Below are positions 50,493-59,107 of a DNA stretch of 64,000 nt, piece after piece (position 1 is the first letter of the stretch; each line of letters begins with the position of its first letter). Made by a program: the position numbers and the translations under genes. The notes beneath the pieces are model-generated. The model had not been told where the DNA came from, made no database searches, and saw only the letters and a program-made list of their open reading frames with translations. Source of the DNA: Nonlabens dokdonensis (GTDB lineage Bacteria; Bacteroidota; Bacteroidia; Flavobacteriales; Flavobacteriaceae); contig NZ_MAAX01000128.1 of the NCBI RefSeq assembly GCF_002162835.1, positions 1-64,000 on the forward strand, in the 5' to 3' direction.

Positions 50493-51955
50493 TGGAATGG
50501 AATGTAATATGGGACTGGCTCAGTTATGATCCACAAAAACCTCTACTGTTTAACAGTGAGGCTTTTTTGTATCTGTTTTTGGGCTTTTTCTTTATTTATA
50601 TTTTATTGAAAGATGTATGCAGGTTGCGCATTCTTTATGTCATCGCTTTCTCTTTGTTTTTTTATTATAAGTGCAGTGGTATCTACTTTATATTACTCAT
50701 ACTCTCTTCTTTTGTAGATTTTTACATCTCAGATTTAATTTACAAGAGTCAAAAAACGGTCACTAGAAAATGGTTACTCGTTTTATCTTGTGTCATCAAT
50801 CTAGGTGTCCTTGCTTATTTTAAATACACCGGTTTTCTAACTGAAAACTTCAACGCTCTCTTCTCAGGTGACCTAAGTTTTGACACGATCTTTTTACCTA
50901 TAGGAATCTCTTTCTACACCTTCCAGACCATGTCATATACGATAGATATTTATAGAAGAGAATTAGAGCCTGCTAGAAATGTATGGGATTTTATGTTTTT
51001 TGTTTCCTTCTTCCCACAATTAGTTGCTGGTCCTATTGTAAGAGCAAAAGACTTCATTCCGCAGATCTATGAAAAACTACACCTCACAAAAAAAGAATTG
51101 AGTTATGCTTTTTACCTCATCATAGGCGGATTGATTAAAAAAGCCGTGATATCAGATTACATAAGCGTCAATTTTGTAGATCGAGTTTTTAATTTCCCAG
51201 ATAACTACACTGCTTTTGAGAATTTGCTTGCCGTTTATGGTTATACATTACAAATTTATTGCGATTTCTCCGGTTATTCAGATATCGCAATTGGACTAGC
51301 GTTACTACTCGGCTTTCAGTTACCACCTAACTTTAGAACGCCCTACCAAAGCACTAGCGTCACAGAATTCTGGCGCAGGTGGCACATCTCGCTATCGGGC
51401 TGGCTGCGTGATTACCTATATATTTCTATGGGTGGTAATCGCAAAGGAAAACTGCGCACTTACTTTAATCTTTTTATGACCATGTTATTAGGTGGTTTGT
51501 GGCACGGTGCATCATGGAAGTTTGTTCTTTGGGGCGCGATGCATGGAAGTGTTCTTGCCATAGAAAAAGCTTTTAGAATTCCCAAACTAACCAATAAGGA
51601 TGTTGCTTTAAAACTCATGGCTGGAATTCTAACTTTTCATTTTGTCGCATTTTGTTGGATATTTTTTAGAGCTTCAGATTTTGCTAATGCTTTGAATGTC
51701 ATTGATAATATCGGTATGCTAGAATGGAGCCCGCAAAATTGGTGGAGCGTCATTGCTGGATATCAAAATGTGGCCATCGTAATGCTCATAGGCTTTTTAT
51801 GGCATTTTATACCACAAAATTGGCAAGATCAACAGCTCTTATCTTTTCATAGAATCCCAGTTGTAGGCAAGGTGGTTCTTTTTGCTGTCACTATTTGGAT
51901 TATCAGTGCAACGGCTAGTAGCGAGGTACAACCGTTTATATATTTTCAGTTTTAA
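50489..51955 (+). CDS. MBOAT family O-acyltransferase (AlgI/PatA/DltB-like)
   Basis: FLPIGISFYTFQTMSYTIDIYRRE; FFPQLVAGPIVRAKDFIPQI; TEFWRRWHISLSGWLRDYLYISMGGNRKG; LGGLWHGASWKFVLWGAMHG. Confidence 0.95.
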   Translation: MMEWNVIWDWLSYDPQKPLLFNSEAFLYLFLGFFFIYILLKDVCRLRILYVIAFSLFFYYKCSGIYFILLILSSFVDFYISDLIYKSQKTVTRKWLLVLSCVINLGVLAYFKYTGFLTENFNALFSGDLSFDTIFLPIGISFYTFQTMSYTIDIYRRELEPARNVWDFMFFVSFFPQLVAGPIVRAKDFIPQIYEKLHLTKKELSYAFYLIIGGLIKKAVISDYISVNFVDRVFNFPDNYTAFENLLAVYGYTLQIYCDFSGYSDIAIGLALLLGFQLPPNFRTPYQSTSVTEFWRRWHISLSGWLRDYLYISMGGNRKGKLRTYFNLFMTMLLGGLWHGASWKFVLWGAMHGSVLAIEKAFRIPKLTNKDVALKLMAGILTFHFVAFCWIFFRASDFANALNVIDNIGMLEWSPQNWWSVIAGYQNVAIVMLIGFLWHFIPQNWQDQQLLSFHRIPVVGKVVLFAVTIWIISATASSEVQPFIYFQF

Positions 51956-51992
51956 AAGAGGAAGGAATGCTGGATGAAGATGGTATTTATTC

Positions 51993-52008
51993 CGCTTTCG
52001 CGAAAGCG
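51993..52008. repeat. CGCTTTCGCGAAAGCG palindrome (exact; MBOAT-rsmI intergenic)
   Basis: Exact match. Confidence 0.97.
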
Positions 52009-52075
52009 AGATATAAATAAACTACTTCCTTATCCAAGTTCTCCTGCTCGTGCTTTTACTCCAGCCCTACTTCTT

Positions 52076-52083
52076 TATCTTTG
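52076..52083 (+). promoter_or_regulatory. -7 element TATCTTTG upstream of rsmI
   Basis: Matches TAnnTTTG, 17 nt before ATG 52101. Confidence 0.55.
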
Positions 52084-52100
52084 CATTATATATCGCATCT

Positions 52101-52784
52101 ATGAAACTTTACCTTGTTCCTACGCCTATCGGTAATTTAAAAGACATGACTTATCGTGGTGTTGAAATACTGAAAGAGGTGGACCTTATTCTTGCTGAAG
52201 ACACACGGACAAGTGGTAAATTATTACAACATTATAACATCGCTACTCCTATGCTTTCTTATCACATGCATAATGAACATAAGATTAGTGATGGGATTGT
52301 AAAAAGGATCAAAGCCGGAGAAACAATAGCTTTAATAACCGACGCTGGTTCTCCAGGGATAAGCGATCCTGGATTTTTAATTACTCGCAAGTTAATAGAA
52401 AATGAAGTTACTGTAGAGTCACTTCCTGGAGCGACTGCTTTTGTTCCTGCACTAACCGTTTCTGGATTGCCAAGCGATAAATTTATTTTTGAAGGATTCT
52501 TACCAGTAAAAAAGGGAAGGCAGAAACGACTTGAATTTCTAAAAGAAGAAACTAGAACTATCGTTTTTTATGAATCGCCTCATAAATTATTAAAAACTCT
52601 AGCCGACTTTAAAACGCACTATGGTGAGCAGCGACAAGTTTCCATCTCCCGTGAGATTACTAAACTGTACGAAGAGCATTTTAGAGGAACTGTTACCGAA
52701 GCCATCACTCATTTTGAACACAAAAAACCTAAAGGTGAATTTGTTGTGGTTTTAGGAGGAATGACTTCCCAGAAAATTGGGTAG
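52101..52784 (+). CDS. rsmI: 16S rRNA (cytidine(1402)-2'-O)-methyltransferase
   Basis: Start moved to MKLYLVPTPIGNLKDMTYRGVEILKEVDLILAEDTRTSGKLL; DAGSPGISDPG. Confidence 0.95.
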   Translation: MKLYLVPTPIGNLKDMTYRGVEILKEVDLILAEDTRTSGKLLQHYNIATPMLSYHMHNEHKISDGIVKRIKAGETIALITDAGSPGISDPGFLITRKLIENEVTVESLPGATAFVPALTVSGLPSDKFIFEGFLPVKKGRQKRLEFLKEETRTIVFYESPHKLLKTLADFKTHYGEQRQVSISREITKLYEEHFRGTVTEAITHFEHKKPKGEFVVVLGGMTSQKIG

Positions 52785-52867
52785 TAATATCTATCTTGTT
52801 TACTTAAATACATTTACCCAATTTATCTGGGATCTGTTACTACCTTCAAGATGTTTTTTGACAGGAA

Positions 52868-53629
52868 TTACTCTATCTCCACCATAACTGGACAGTGATC
52901 ACTATGTACTGCCTCACTTAAAATGACTGATCTTTTTACTCGGTCTTTTAAAGGCTCGTTTACCATGTGGTAATCTAATCGCCATCCTTTGTTTCTTGCT
53001 CTGGAACCACCACGGTAACTCCACCATGAGTATTGATCTGGTTGATCATTAAACATTCTAAAAGCATCTACAAAGCCGCTTGCTACAAATCGATCCATCC
53101 ACTCGCGTTCTTCTGGTAAGAAACCTGATGTATTTTTTAATCGTACTGGATCATGAATATCTATAGCTTTATGACAGATGTTATAATCGCCACAGACAAT
53201 TAAGTTAGGATGCTCTTTGCGCAATTCTTTAGAATACTCTAGAAATTGCTCCATATAGTCAAATTTAAAACTCAATCGAGCATCATTTGTACCGCTAGGT
53301 AAATACATAGACATTACAGATATATCTCCAAAGTCAGCTCTTATATTTCTGCCTTCAAAATCGATAGTTTCTATTCCAGTTCCATACTCTACATGATCTG
53401 GTTTTATTTTGGAAATAATCGCGGTTCCTGAATAGCCTTTCTTTTGTGCACTGTAATAATACTGGTATTCATATCCTGCCGCCGTAAAAGCCTCTGTATC
53501 CACTTGATCTTCTTGAGCTTTTATCTCTTGTAAGCAAAGCACATCTGGATTTGCAGCTACTAACCATTTGATAAAGTCTTTTTTCATCGCGGCGCGTATG
53601 CCGTTTACGTTATAGGATATAATTTTCAT
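52868..53629 (-). CDS. xth: Exodeoxyribonuclease III
   Basis: MKIISYNVNGIRAAMKKDFIKWL; LCLQEIKAQ; WSYRGGSRARNKGWRLDYHMV; SDHCPV. Confidence 0.95.
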   Translation of the reverse strand: MKIISYNVNGIRAAMKKDFIKWLVAANPDVLCLQEIKAQEDQVDTEAFTAAGYEYQYYYSAQKKGYSGTAIISKIKPDHVEYGTGIETIDFEGRNIRADFGDISVMSMYLPSGTNDARLSFKFDYMEQFLEYSKELRKEHPNLIVCGDYNICHKAIDIHDPVRLKNTSGFLPEEREWMDRFVASGFVDAFRMFNDQPDQYSWWSYRGGSRARNKGWRLDYHMVNEPLKDRVKRSVILSEAVHSDHCPVMVEIE

Positions 53630-53656
53630 TTTTTTCTTTTTCTATGTTTATTTCCA

Positions 53657-53763
53657 AAAAAAAGGAACGCATTCCGAATTTTTCTCTTGCATTTCTACTG
53701 ACATTACCAGCGGACTGAAATCCACCGCTATGGATAATTTTGTCGCCTCACGGCGTTCTTTTT
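53657..53763. mobile_element. REP/MITE-like non-coding intergenic element (candidate)
   Basis: Imperfect terminal inverted repeats AAAAAGGAACGC / GCGTTCTTTTTA bracket a GCGG...CCGC central hairpin (AGCGGACTGAAATCCACCGCT). Confidence 0.4.
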
Positions 53764-53820
53764 ATTTAGCCGAATTAATTCCGCTTTTTCTTGTAAGTTT
53801 ATTTCAGAATTTTCATTTTT

Positions 53821-53850
53821 CTCACAAACTCACAAACTCACAAACTCACA
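53821..53850. repeat. Short tandem repeat (CTCACAAA)x3.75
   Basis: Direct read ctcacaaactcacaaactcacaaactcaca. Confidence 0.95.
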
Positions 53851-53855
53851 GCTCA

Positions 53856-54935
53856 TTACTCCTTATACATCCCAACAGTAAGCTCACCTTGATCGTCCAT
53901 CATGGCTCTATACATTCCAGCCGTATTGAACTCCATAGAAACATTTCCTAGATGATCAAGAGCGACGATACCACCAGTTCCTCCTAATTCTACTAATTTC
54001 TCCTGTATCACTTCTTTAGTCGCCTCCTTAAGAGTTTTACCACCATATTCCATTAATGCACTTATATCATAAGCCACTTGAGCCCTTATAAAATATTCTC
54101 CATGTCCAGTGCTAGAAACACCACAAGTACTATTATTTGCATACGTACCACTTCCTATAATAGGAGAATCACCTATGCGACCATATTTTTTATTAGTCAT
54201 TCCGCCAGTACTGGTTCCTGCTGCAATGTTACCGTTCTTATCTAATGCTACACAACCTACTGTTCCATATTTAGAATCCTTCAAAAACGGATCTTCCAGT
54301 TCTAGAACTGCAGCTGTTTTTTGGTCTTTAGCTTTTTCTCTTTCTAGAACACGCTGTAGAGATTGGTATCTGTTTTCAGTAAAAAAGTATTTGTTGTCTA
54401 CTATTTCTATGTTGTCATCTTGTAATGATTTTGCAAAGGCATCTGCTCCTTCACCGCTTAATAGCACGTGTTCTGAATCGGTCATTACTTTTCTAGCTAA
54501 TGAAATAGGATTTTTTACTGTGGTAACACCAGCTATGGCTCCTGCATTTAAAGTTTTGCCATCCATAAAACTTGCATCTAACGAGTTAATTCCATCATGA
54601 GTAAAAACCGCACCTTTCCCAGAATTGAAAAGTGGCGAATTTTCCATGATACGTATGCTCGATTCTACCGCATCCATGGCATCACCACCATTTGCCAGAA
54701 TTTCATGTCCCGCTTTTATAGCTTCAGTAAGTTTTGCATTGTATTGAGCCTCCAGCTCTGGAGTCATATTTTCCTTTTTAATTGTTCCGGCGCCGCCATG
54801 AATTACTATGGCAAATTCGTTAGTTACCTTATCTGTAACCTTTAGTACGTCAGATGGAGTTAGCTCTGTATTCTGAGATTGCTCATTACAACTTACAAGA
54901 ATAATCGCTAGTAATAAATAGATAATATTTTTCAT
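53856..54935 (-). CDS. Isoaspartyl peptidase/L-asparaginase (Ntn hydrolase), lipoprotein
   Basis: Start placed at MKNIIYLLLAIILVSCNEQ; IHGGAGTI; SKYGTVGCVALDKNGNIAAGTSTGGMTNK. Confidence 0.92.
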   Translation of the reverse strand: MKNIIYLLLAIILVSCNEQSQNTELTPSDVLKVTDKVTNEFAIVIHGGAGTIKKENMTPELEAQYNAKLTEAIKAGHEILANGGDAMDAVESSIRIMENSPLFNSGKGAVFTHDGINSLDASFMDGKTLNAGAIAGVTTVKNPISLARKVMTDSEHVLLSGEGADAFAKSLQDDNIEIVDNKYFFTENRYQSLQRVLEREKAKDQKTAAVLELEDPFLKDSKYGTVGCVALDKNGNIAAGTSTGGMTNKKYGRIGDSPIIGSGTYANNSTCGVSSTGHGEYFIRAQVAYDISALMEYGGKTLKEATKEVIQEKLVELGGTGGIVALDHLGNVSMEFNTAGMYRAMMDDQGELTVGMYKE

Positions 54936-54986
54936 GGGATGTGATTTTATGTTTGCTCTTAAAACTAATTTGTATGAGAAAGGCAA

Positions 54987-55385
54987 TTAATAACGATAGT
55001 TACGGTCCTTCTTTTTCTCGCTTTGTTTTTTCTTATCATTGAGCCGTTTACGTTTTACGGCTTTAGGAATTGTTCTTTTCTTCCTTATTTTAGGTTTTAA
55101 TGCTGCTTTAGATAAGGTATTTATGAACTTTTTAAAAACCAGTTCTTTGTTTTTGGCTTGACTTCTCGACTCTTGACAACCTAGGATCAATATACCGTCG
55201 TTAGTGAGTTGGTTCTTTAATTTTGATATGATTCTTTCTTGTTCCGCTTTCGCGAAAGCGAGACTATTTACCACATCAAAATACAACTGTACTTTTGTAG
55301 CAACCTTATTAACATTTTGACCGCCGGGACCACTACTAGCAACTGCTTTATACTGAACTTCCTTATGAAGAATCTCTACATTCAT
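54987..55385 (-). CDS. arfB: Alternative ribosome-rescue factor ArfB
   Basis: SSGPGGQNVNKVATKVQLYFDV GGQ domain; basic C-terminal tail. Confidence 0.92.
   Translation of the reverse strand: MNVEILHKEVQYKAVASSGPGGQNVNKVATKVQLYFDVVNSLAFAKAEQERIISKLKNQLTNDGILILGCQESRSQAKNKELVFKKFINTLSKAALKPKIRKKRTIPKAVKRKRLNDKKKQSEKKKDRNYRY
55245..55260. repeat. CGCTTTCGCGAAAGCG palindrome (exact; in arfB, frame AFAKA)
   Basis: Exact match. Confidence 0.97.
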
Positions 55386-56938
55386 GAGTGCAACTGGTGA
55401 GCAGGTTTGAGCAAATCGTTTACTGTTTTTACTGGATTAAATGTTTCTAATGGTACTTCTACAAAAATAGTGTTCCAGCAAGCCATGCCGCCATTCCATA
55501 AACCAGGAAGTTCTTGAGCTTTAATCTTTATACCGTTGCGAGTTTTATAAGTTATAAAGCCCGTTTCTGGATCGCAATAATTCATCAAATTAAATTTGTT
55601 GCCTTGATAATCTCTTACACCACATATGAGATCGACCGGATTAAAATGAGTAGCTTTTTGGGCAATTTCCTTTTGCTTTTTATTATTGTTATCAATTTGT
55701 GCACTTTCTACTATTTGAAGAGAATGCTCACCTTGATTATTAATCACCCAAAAAGGACCGCCGCCAGGTTCTCCTTCATTTTTTACCATACCGCAAACAC
55801 GCAAAGGTCTATTGAGTTGATCAAATAGGTATTCTAATTGATACTCTTGAGCATACTTGTTATAACTACTAGGTAGAACTGAATCTAATTTTTCAGTCAA
55901 AAAGTCTTCTATCTCAGATTTTTTAACTGCGTCTACTGTTCCTGATTTTAAGTGGCGTAAATAATTAAAAACTTGTTCTTGAATTTTAAGCAGATACCCT
56001 GCTAATGTTTTTTTATAACGTCCTACATGTTGCTCATGAGCAGATGTGGTGACATTATCAATGTTTTTTATGAAAATGACATCGGCATCTAATTCATTAA
56101 GATTTCTTAATAAAGCGCCATGGCCTGCAGGACGGAAGAATAAGGAACCGTCATCTAATACAACGGCTTTATTATCTTGATCTACTGCAATAGTATCAGT
56201 ATTTGAGGATTGATAAGAAAAGCTAATATCAAATGTTGCATTTGTTTTACGTTCTACAATTTGCTGGATACGAGAAAATTCTTCTTTGAAATGATCTTTA
56301 AATGCCGGAGCTATGGTGAAGTGTAATCGAGCTATTCCTTCACTTTTTGCGTAAATACATGCTTCAAATAAATGTTCTTCAAATGCGGTTGCTATATGAT
56401 CTTTGTATTTATGGAAAGGAACTAGACCTTTAGGCATTGAAGCAAAATTAAAACCTTCTTCTAATAGCATTTCTTCTATAAAAAGAAGTTTTTTTGCCTG
56501 TACAGGCTTAGATAACCAGTCTTTATGTTTACTTTTTAAAGACTTTATAACTGCTTTATAGAATGGGAATTTCTCCATCCCTACTAGAAATGTAAATAAA
56601 TCTTGTGCTTTATTACTATTTATATAACCATTTAAAGAGTCCTCTTGCTCATCAAAATTATTGAGCAATTCGTGTAAAAATTTAAACATACGAGTAGCCG
56701 CACCACTTGCAGGCACAAACTTGATCAAATTTAAATTTGAGATGCGGTTTTCATAATGATTAATTAATTCGTCATAATCTAAATCTCTGGATGACACAAT
56801 GCCATCATTCACAACTGCTGGCCGATCCAATTTAACAAGTGGAAATCCTTTTGCAAATCTTTCTAATTGTAAATTAAGGAGTTCTTCAGAGATTCCCTTT
56901 TTCTCTAATTGCTCTTTCTGTTTATCTGTAAGAATCAT
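55382..56938 (-). CDS. DUF4301 family protein
   Basis: FVPASGAATRMFKFLHEL; LFFRPAGHGALLRNLNELDADVIFIKNIDNV; GEPGGGPFW. Confidence 0.85.
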   Translation of the reverse strand: MILTDKQKEQLEKKGISEELLNLQLERFAKGFPLVKLDRPAVVNDGIVSSRDLDYDELINHYENRISNLNLIKFVPASGAATRMFKFLHELLNNFDEQEDSLNGYINSNKAQDLFTFLVGMEKFPFYKAVIKSLKSKHKDWLSKPVQAKKLLFIEEMLLEEGFNFASMPKGLVPFHKYKDHIATAFEEHLFEACIYAKSEGIARLHFTIAPAFKDHFKEEFSRIQQIVERKTNATFDISFSYQSSNTDTIAVDQDNKAVVLDDGSLFFRPAGHGALLRNLNELDADVIFIKNIDNVTTSAHEQHVGRYKKTLAGYLLKIQEQVFNYLRHLKSGTVDAVKKSEIEDFLTEKLDSVLPSSYNKYAQEYQLEYLFDQLNRPLRVCGMVKNEGEPGGGPFWVINNQGEHSLQIVESAQIDNNNKKQKEIAQKATHFNPVDLICGVRDYQGNKFNLMNYCDPETGFITYKTRNGIKIKAQELPGLWNGGMACWNTIFVEVPLETFNPVKTVNDLLKPAHQLHS

Positions 56939-57495
56939 TTAATTATCAAATTTTGAATTGCTTTTAAAGCATTCTTAAATCGCATTTCACCTTTTCCATT
57001 TATAATTGCGTAGCTCTTTTCAAATTCTTTTAATCCTCTTTTAAACAGTAAAAACATCTCTTTCCTGTCTTCTGGCTTATCTCTCAAATCATCTGGTGTC
57101 CATGCAACATCTACATCAAGTAGTAAATATAAGTCATAATCGCTTTTTCTTACAGCATCTTTTATTTCATGTGGTACTTTGTTGAAATATGCATGAGAGT
57201 AAACATAAGTTTCTAGTGCATCAGTATCACAAAATAGGAGCTTATTTGCTTTTTCAACTGCGTTATTTTCTGCAACTCGTTGCCCTATTGCTATGGGTAG
57301 TAAATCTTCATAAGAACAGATCTCGCCTCTAGTATCATATTTTTCTTGTAAATAGTCTCTAGCAAACTCGTCAACTTTTACCGTTTTGAAATGAGTAGCA
57401 AGCTGGCGTGCAAGTGTACTTTTACCAGTACTTTCTGGTCCGTAAAGGACTATTTTTAAACCGTCAAAGGTTTTTTGTTCAGGTATTTTTTCCAT
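56935..57495 (-). CDS. NadR-like AAA ATPase / nicotinamide riboside kinase-type protein
   Basis: KIVLYGPESTGKSTLARQLA; CDTDALETYVYSHAYF; adjacent to and overlapping pnuC. Confidence 0.87.
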   Translation of the reverse strand: MEKIPEQKTFDGLKIVLYGPESTGKSTLARQLATHFKTVKVDEFARDYLQEKYDTRGEICSYEDLLPIAIGQRVAENNAVEKANKLLFCDTDALETYVYSHAYFNKVPHEIKDAVRKSDYDLYLLLDVDVAWTPDDLRDKPEDRKEMFLLFKRGLKEFEKSYAIINGKGEMRFKNALKAIQNLIIK

Positions 57496-58085
57496 TGTAA
57501 GTAGCCGAAGATGGCAAAAATCAATAACAAAACATACAGAATAGCACTAAAACTGTAACCTTTGTAAAAATATAGTGGTATGGAAATAAGATTGCCGAGA
57601 CCCAAAATCAACCAATGTTCTAATTTTCTACGAGCCATTAACCACATTCCTACAAAAAAGATACCTGTAGTAATCATATCAATATAGGAGACCCAATTTT
57701 CTAGCCTTTCTGTTAAAAAATACAATAGAAATATAGCGATTGCCGTACTACTAAATATAGCAAGAGATTTAGCCCAATCACTTTTTATAACTGTGGTTAT
57801 AGGCTTTTGCTCTCTGTCCATTCCTCCATGCAACCAGTAGTACCATCCATAAACACTCATGATAAAATAATAAGCATTAATAACCATGTCGCCCAGTAGA
57901 TTCCATTGAAATAATAGATAAACAAATATCAAAGTACTAATGATTCCAAACGGAAAAACTAAAACACTATTCTTATAGGAAAAATATACGCTTATAATAC
58001 TTACTGCAAATGCTACTAGTTCTAAAACTATATGTTCTGTACTGTAATCACGATACTGTCCGAAAAGAAATTCTAAGACCTCCAT
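57456..58085 (-). CDS. pnuC: Nicotinamide riboside transporter PnuC
   Basis: Multi-TM; VFPFGIISTLIFVYLLFQWNLLGDMVINAYYFIMSVYGWYYW. Confidence 0.92.
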   Translation of the reverse strand: MEVLEFLFGQYRDYSTEHIVLELVAFAVSIISVYFSYKNSVLVFPFGIISTLIFVYLLFQWNLLGDMVINAYYFIMSVYGWYYWLHGGMDREQKPITTVIKSDWAKSLAIFSSTAIAIFLLYFLTERLENWVSYIDMITTGIFFVGMWLMARRKLEHWLILGLGNLISIPLYFYKGYSFSAILYVLLLIFAIFGYLQWKKYLNKKPLTV

Positions 58086-58345
58086 TAAAAGAATGGTTCA
58101 TAATCATGACGGTCTGTTTTTACTACTTTCATATAGAAAAGAACAGCATTTGTCTCTTCCATACTTCGTTGCATTTCTTGAGTTAGAAAAGACATCATAG
58201 AAGCAAACTCTCCATAGATTTGCGTTGCTAGTGGATTTTCTAAAACTGTAAATTCTGAGTCACGTAGTCTCTTAATAAAATTGATGATGTGTTGTTCATA
58301 ATCACTTTGAAGTGGTGACATGGTTAACTCTATAGATGCTTTCAT
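58085..58345 (-). CDS. Conserved small protein, YkoF/thiamine-binding-like size class
   Basis: MKASIELTMSPLQSDYEQHIINFIKRLRDSEFTVLENPLATQIYGEF; overlaps pnuC start. Confidence 0.7.
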   Translation of the reverse strand: MKASIELTMSPLQSDYEQHIINFIKRLRDSEFTVLENPLATQIYGEFASMMSFLTQEMQRSMEETNAVLFYMKVVKTDRHDYEPFF

Positions 58346-58375
58346 TCTTATTTGCAATTTTGTAACTCTACAAAG

Positions 58376-59107
58376 CTAGCCATTCCATTTGATATCTTGC
58401 TCTATTGCTGTACCTATAACAACCATTTTTGCACCAGCACGATATGTATCTTCTATTTGTTCAATTGTTCTTAATCCACCGCCTACGATTACTGGTATTT
58501 TTAATTGTTGAGAAACCTCTTGCACAATCGTTATAGAAACAGGATATATAGCTCCACTTCCAGCCTCGAGATATACTAAAAGATTTCCCATTAGTTGCGC
58601 TGTAAAAGCATGATTTACAATCGACATCACATCACTTTGATGGAGTGGTTGTGTCTTTGAAATATTCTGGACAGCGGTTTCTTTACCTCCATCAATTAAC
58701 AAATAACCGGTAGGAAGAATTTCTAGGTTTGTATTTTTTAATTTCTGAGCTGCCAGAAATTGTTGTTCTATCAAATAATCAGGATTGCGCCCAGATAAAA
58801 GATTGGTAAAAAGCAGCCCATGAGCATGTTCTGATAATTGATTATGAGAACCGGGAAAGATAACAATCGGTAAATTGGTGCTTTCTCTTAAAATCTTCAT
58901 CCAGCTATTAAATGGTACATTTTCCATAGTACTACCGCCTACAAAGAAAAATAACTGATCTATGTTTAACTCATTTTGTAGTGCAGTAATTGTAGATGTA
59001 ATCGCTTTCGCGAAAGCGGAAATCGCATCCATATCCATCTTTTCTGGATCTATAAGAATAGCAAGACTACGATTTGATTGCGTAATGCTTTTAAGAATAT
59101 CAATCAT
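58376..59107 (-). CDS. Geranylgeranylglyceryl/heptaprenylglyceryl phosphate synthase
   Basis: LAILIDPEKMD; FFVGGSTME; IVIFPGSHNQLSEHAHGLLFTNLLSGRNP; IVGGGLRTIEQIEDTYRAGAKMVVIGTAIE. Confidence 0.93.
   Translation of the reverse strand: MIDILKSITQSNRSLAILIDPEKMDMDAISAFAKAITSTITALQNELNIDQLFFFVGGSTMENVPFNSWMKILRESTNLPIVIFPGSHNQLSEHAHGLLFTNLLSGRNPDYLIEQQFLAAQKLKNTNLEILPTGYLLIDGGKETAVQNISKTQPLHQSDVMSIVNHAFTAQLMGNLLVYLEAGSGAIYPVSITIVQEVSQQLKIPVIVGGGLRTIEQIEDTYRAGAKMVVIGTAIEQDIKWNG
59003..59018. repeat. CGCTTTCGCGAAAGCG palindrome (exact; in GGGP synthase gene, frame AFAKA)
   Basis: Exact match. Confidence 0.97.

Noticed and set aside
53821-53850. Possible CRISPR-like array
   Set aside because: Contiguous 8-bp tandem repeat with no spacers and no cas genes in the window.
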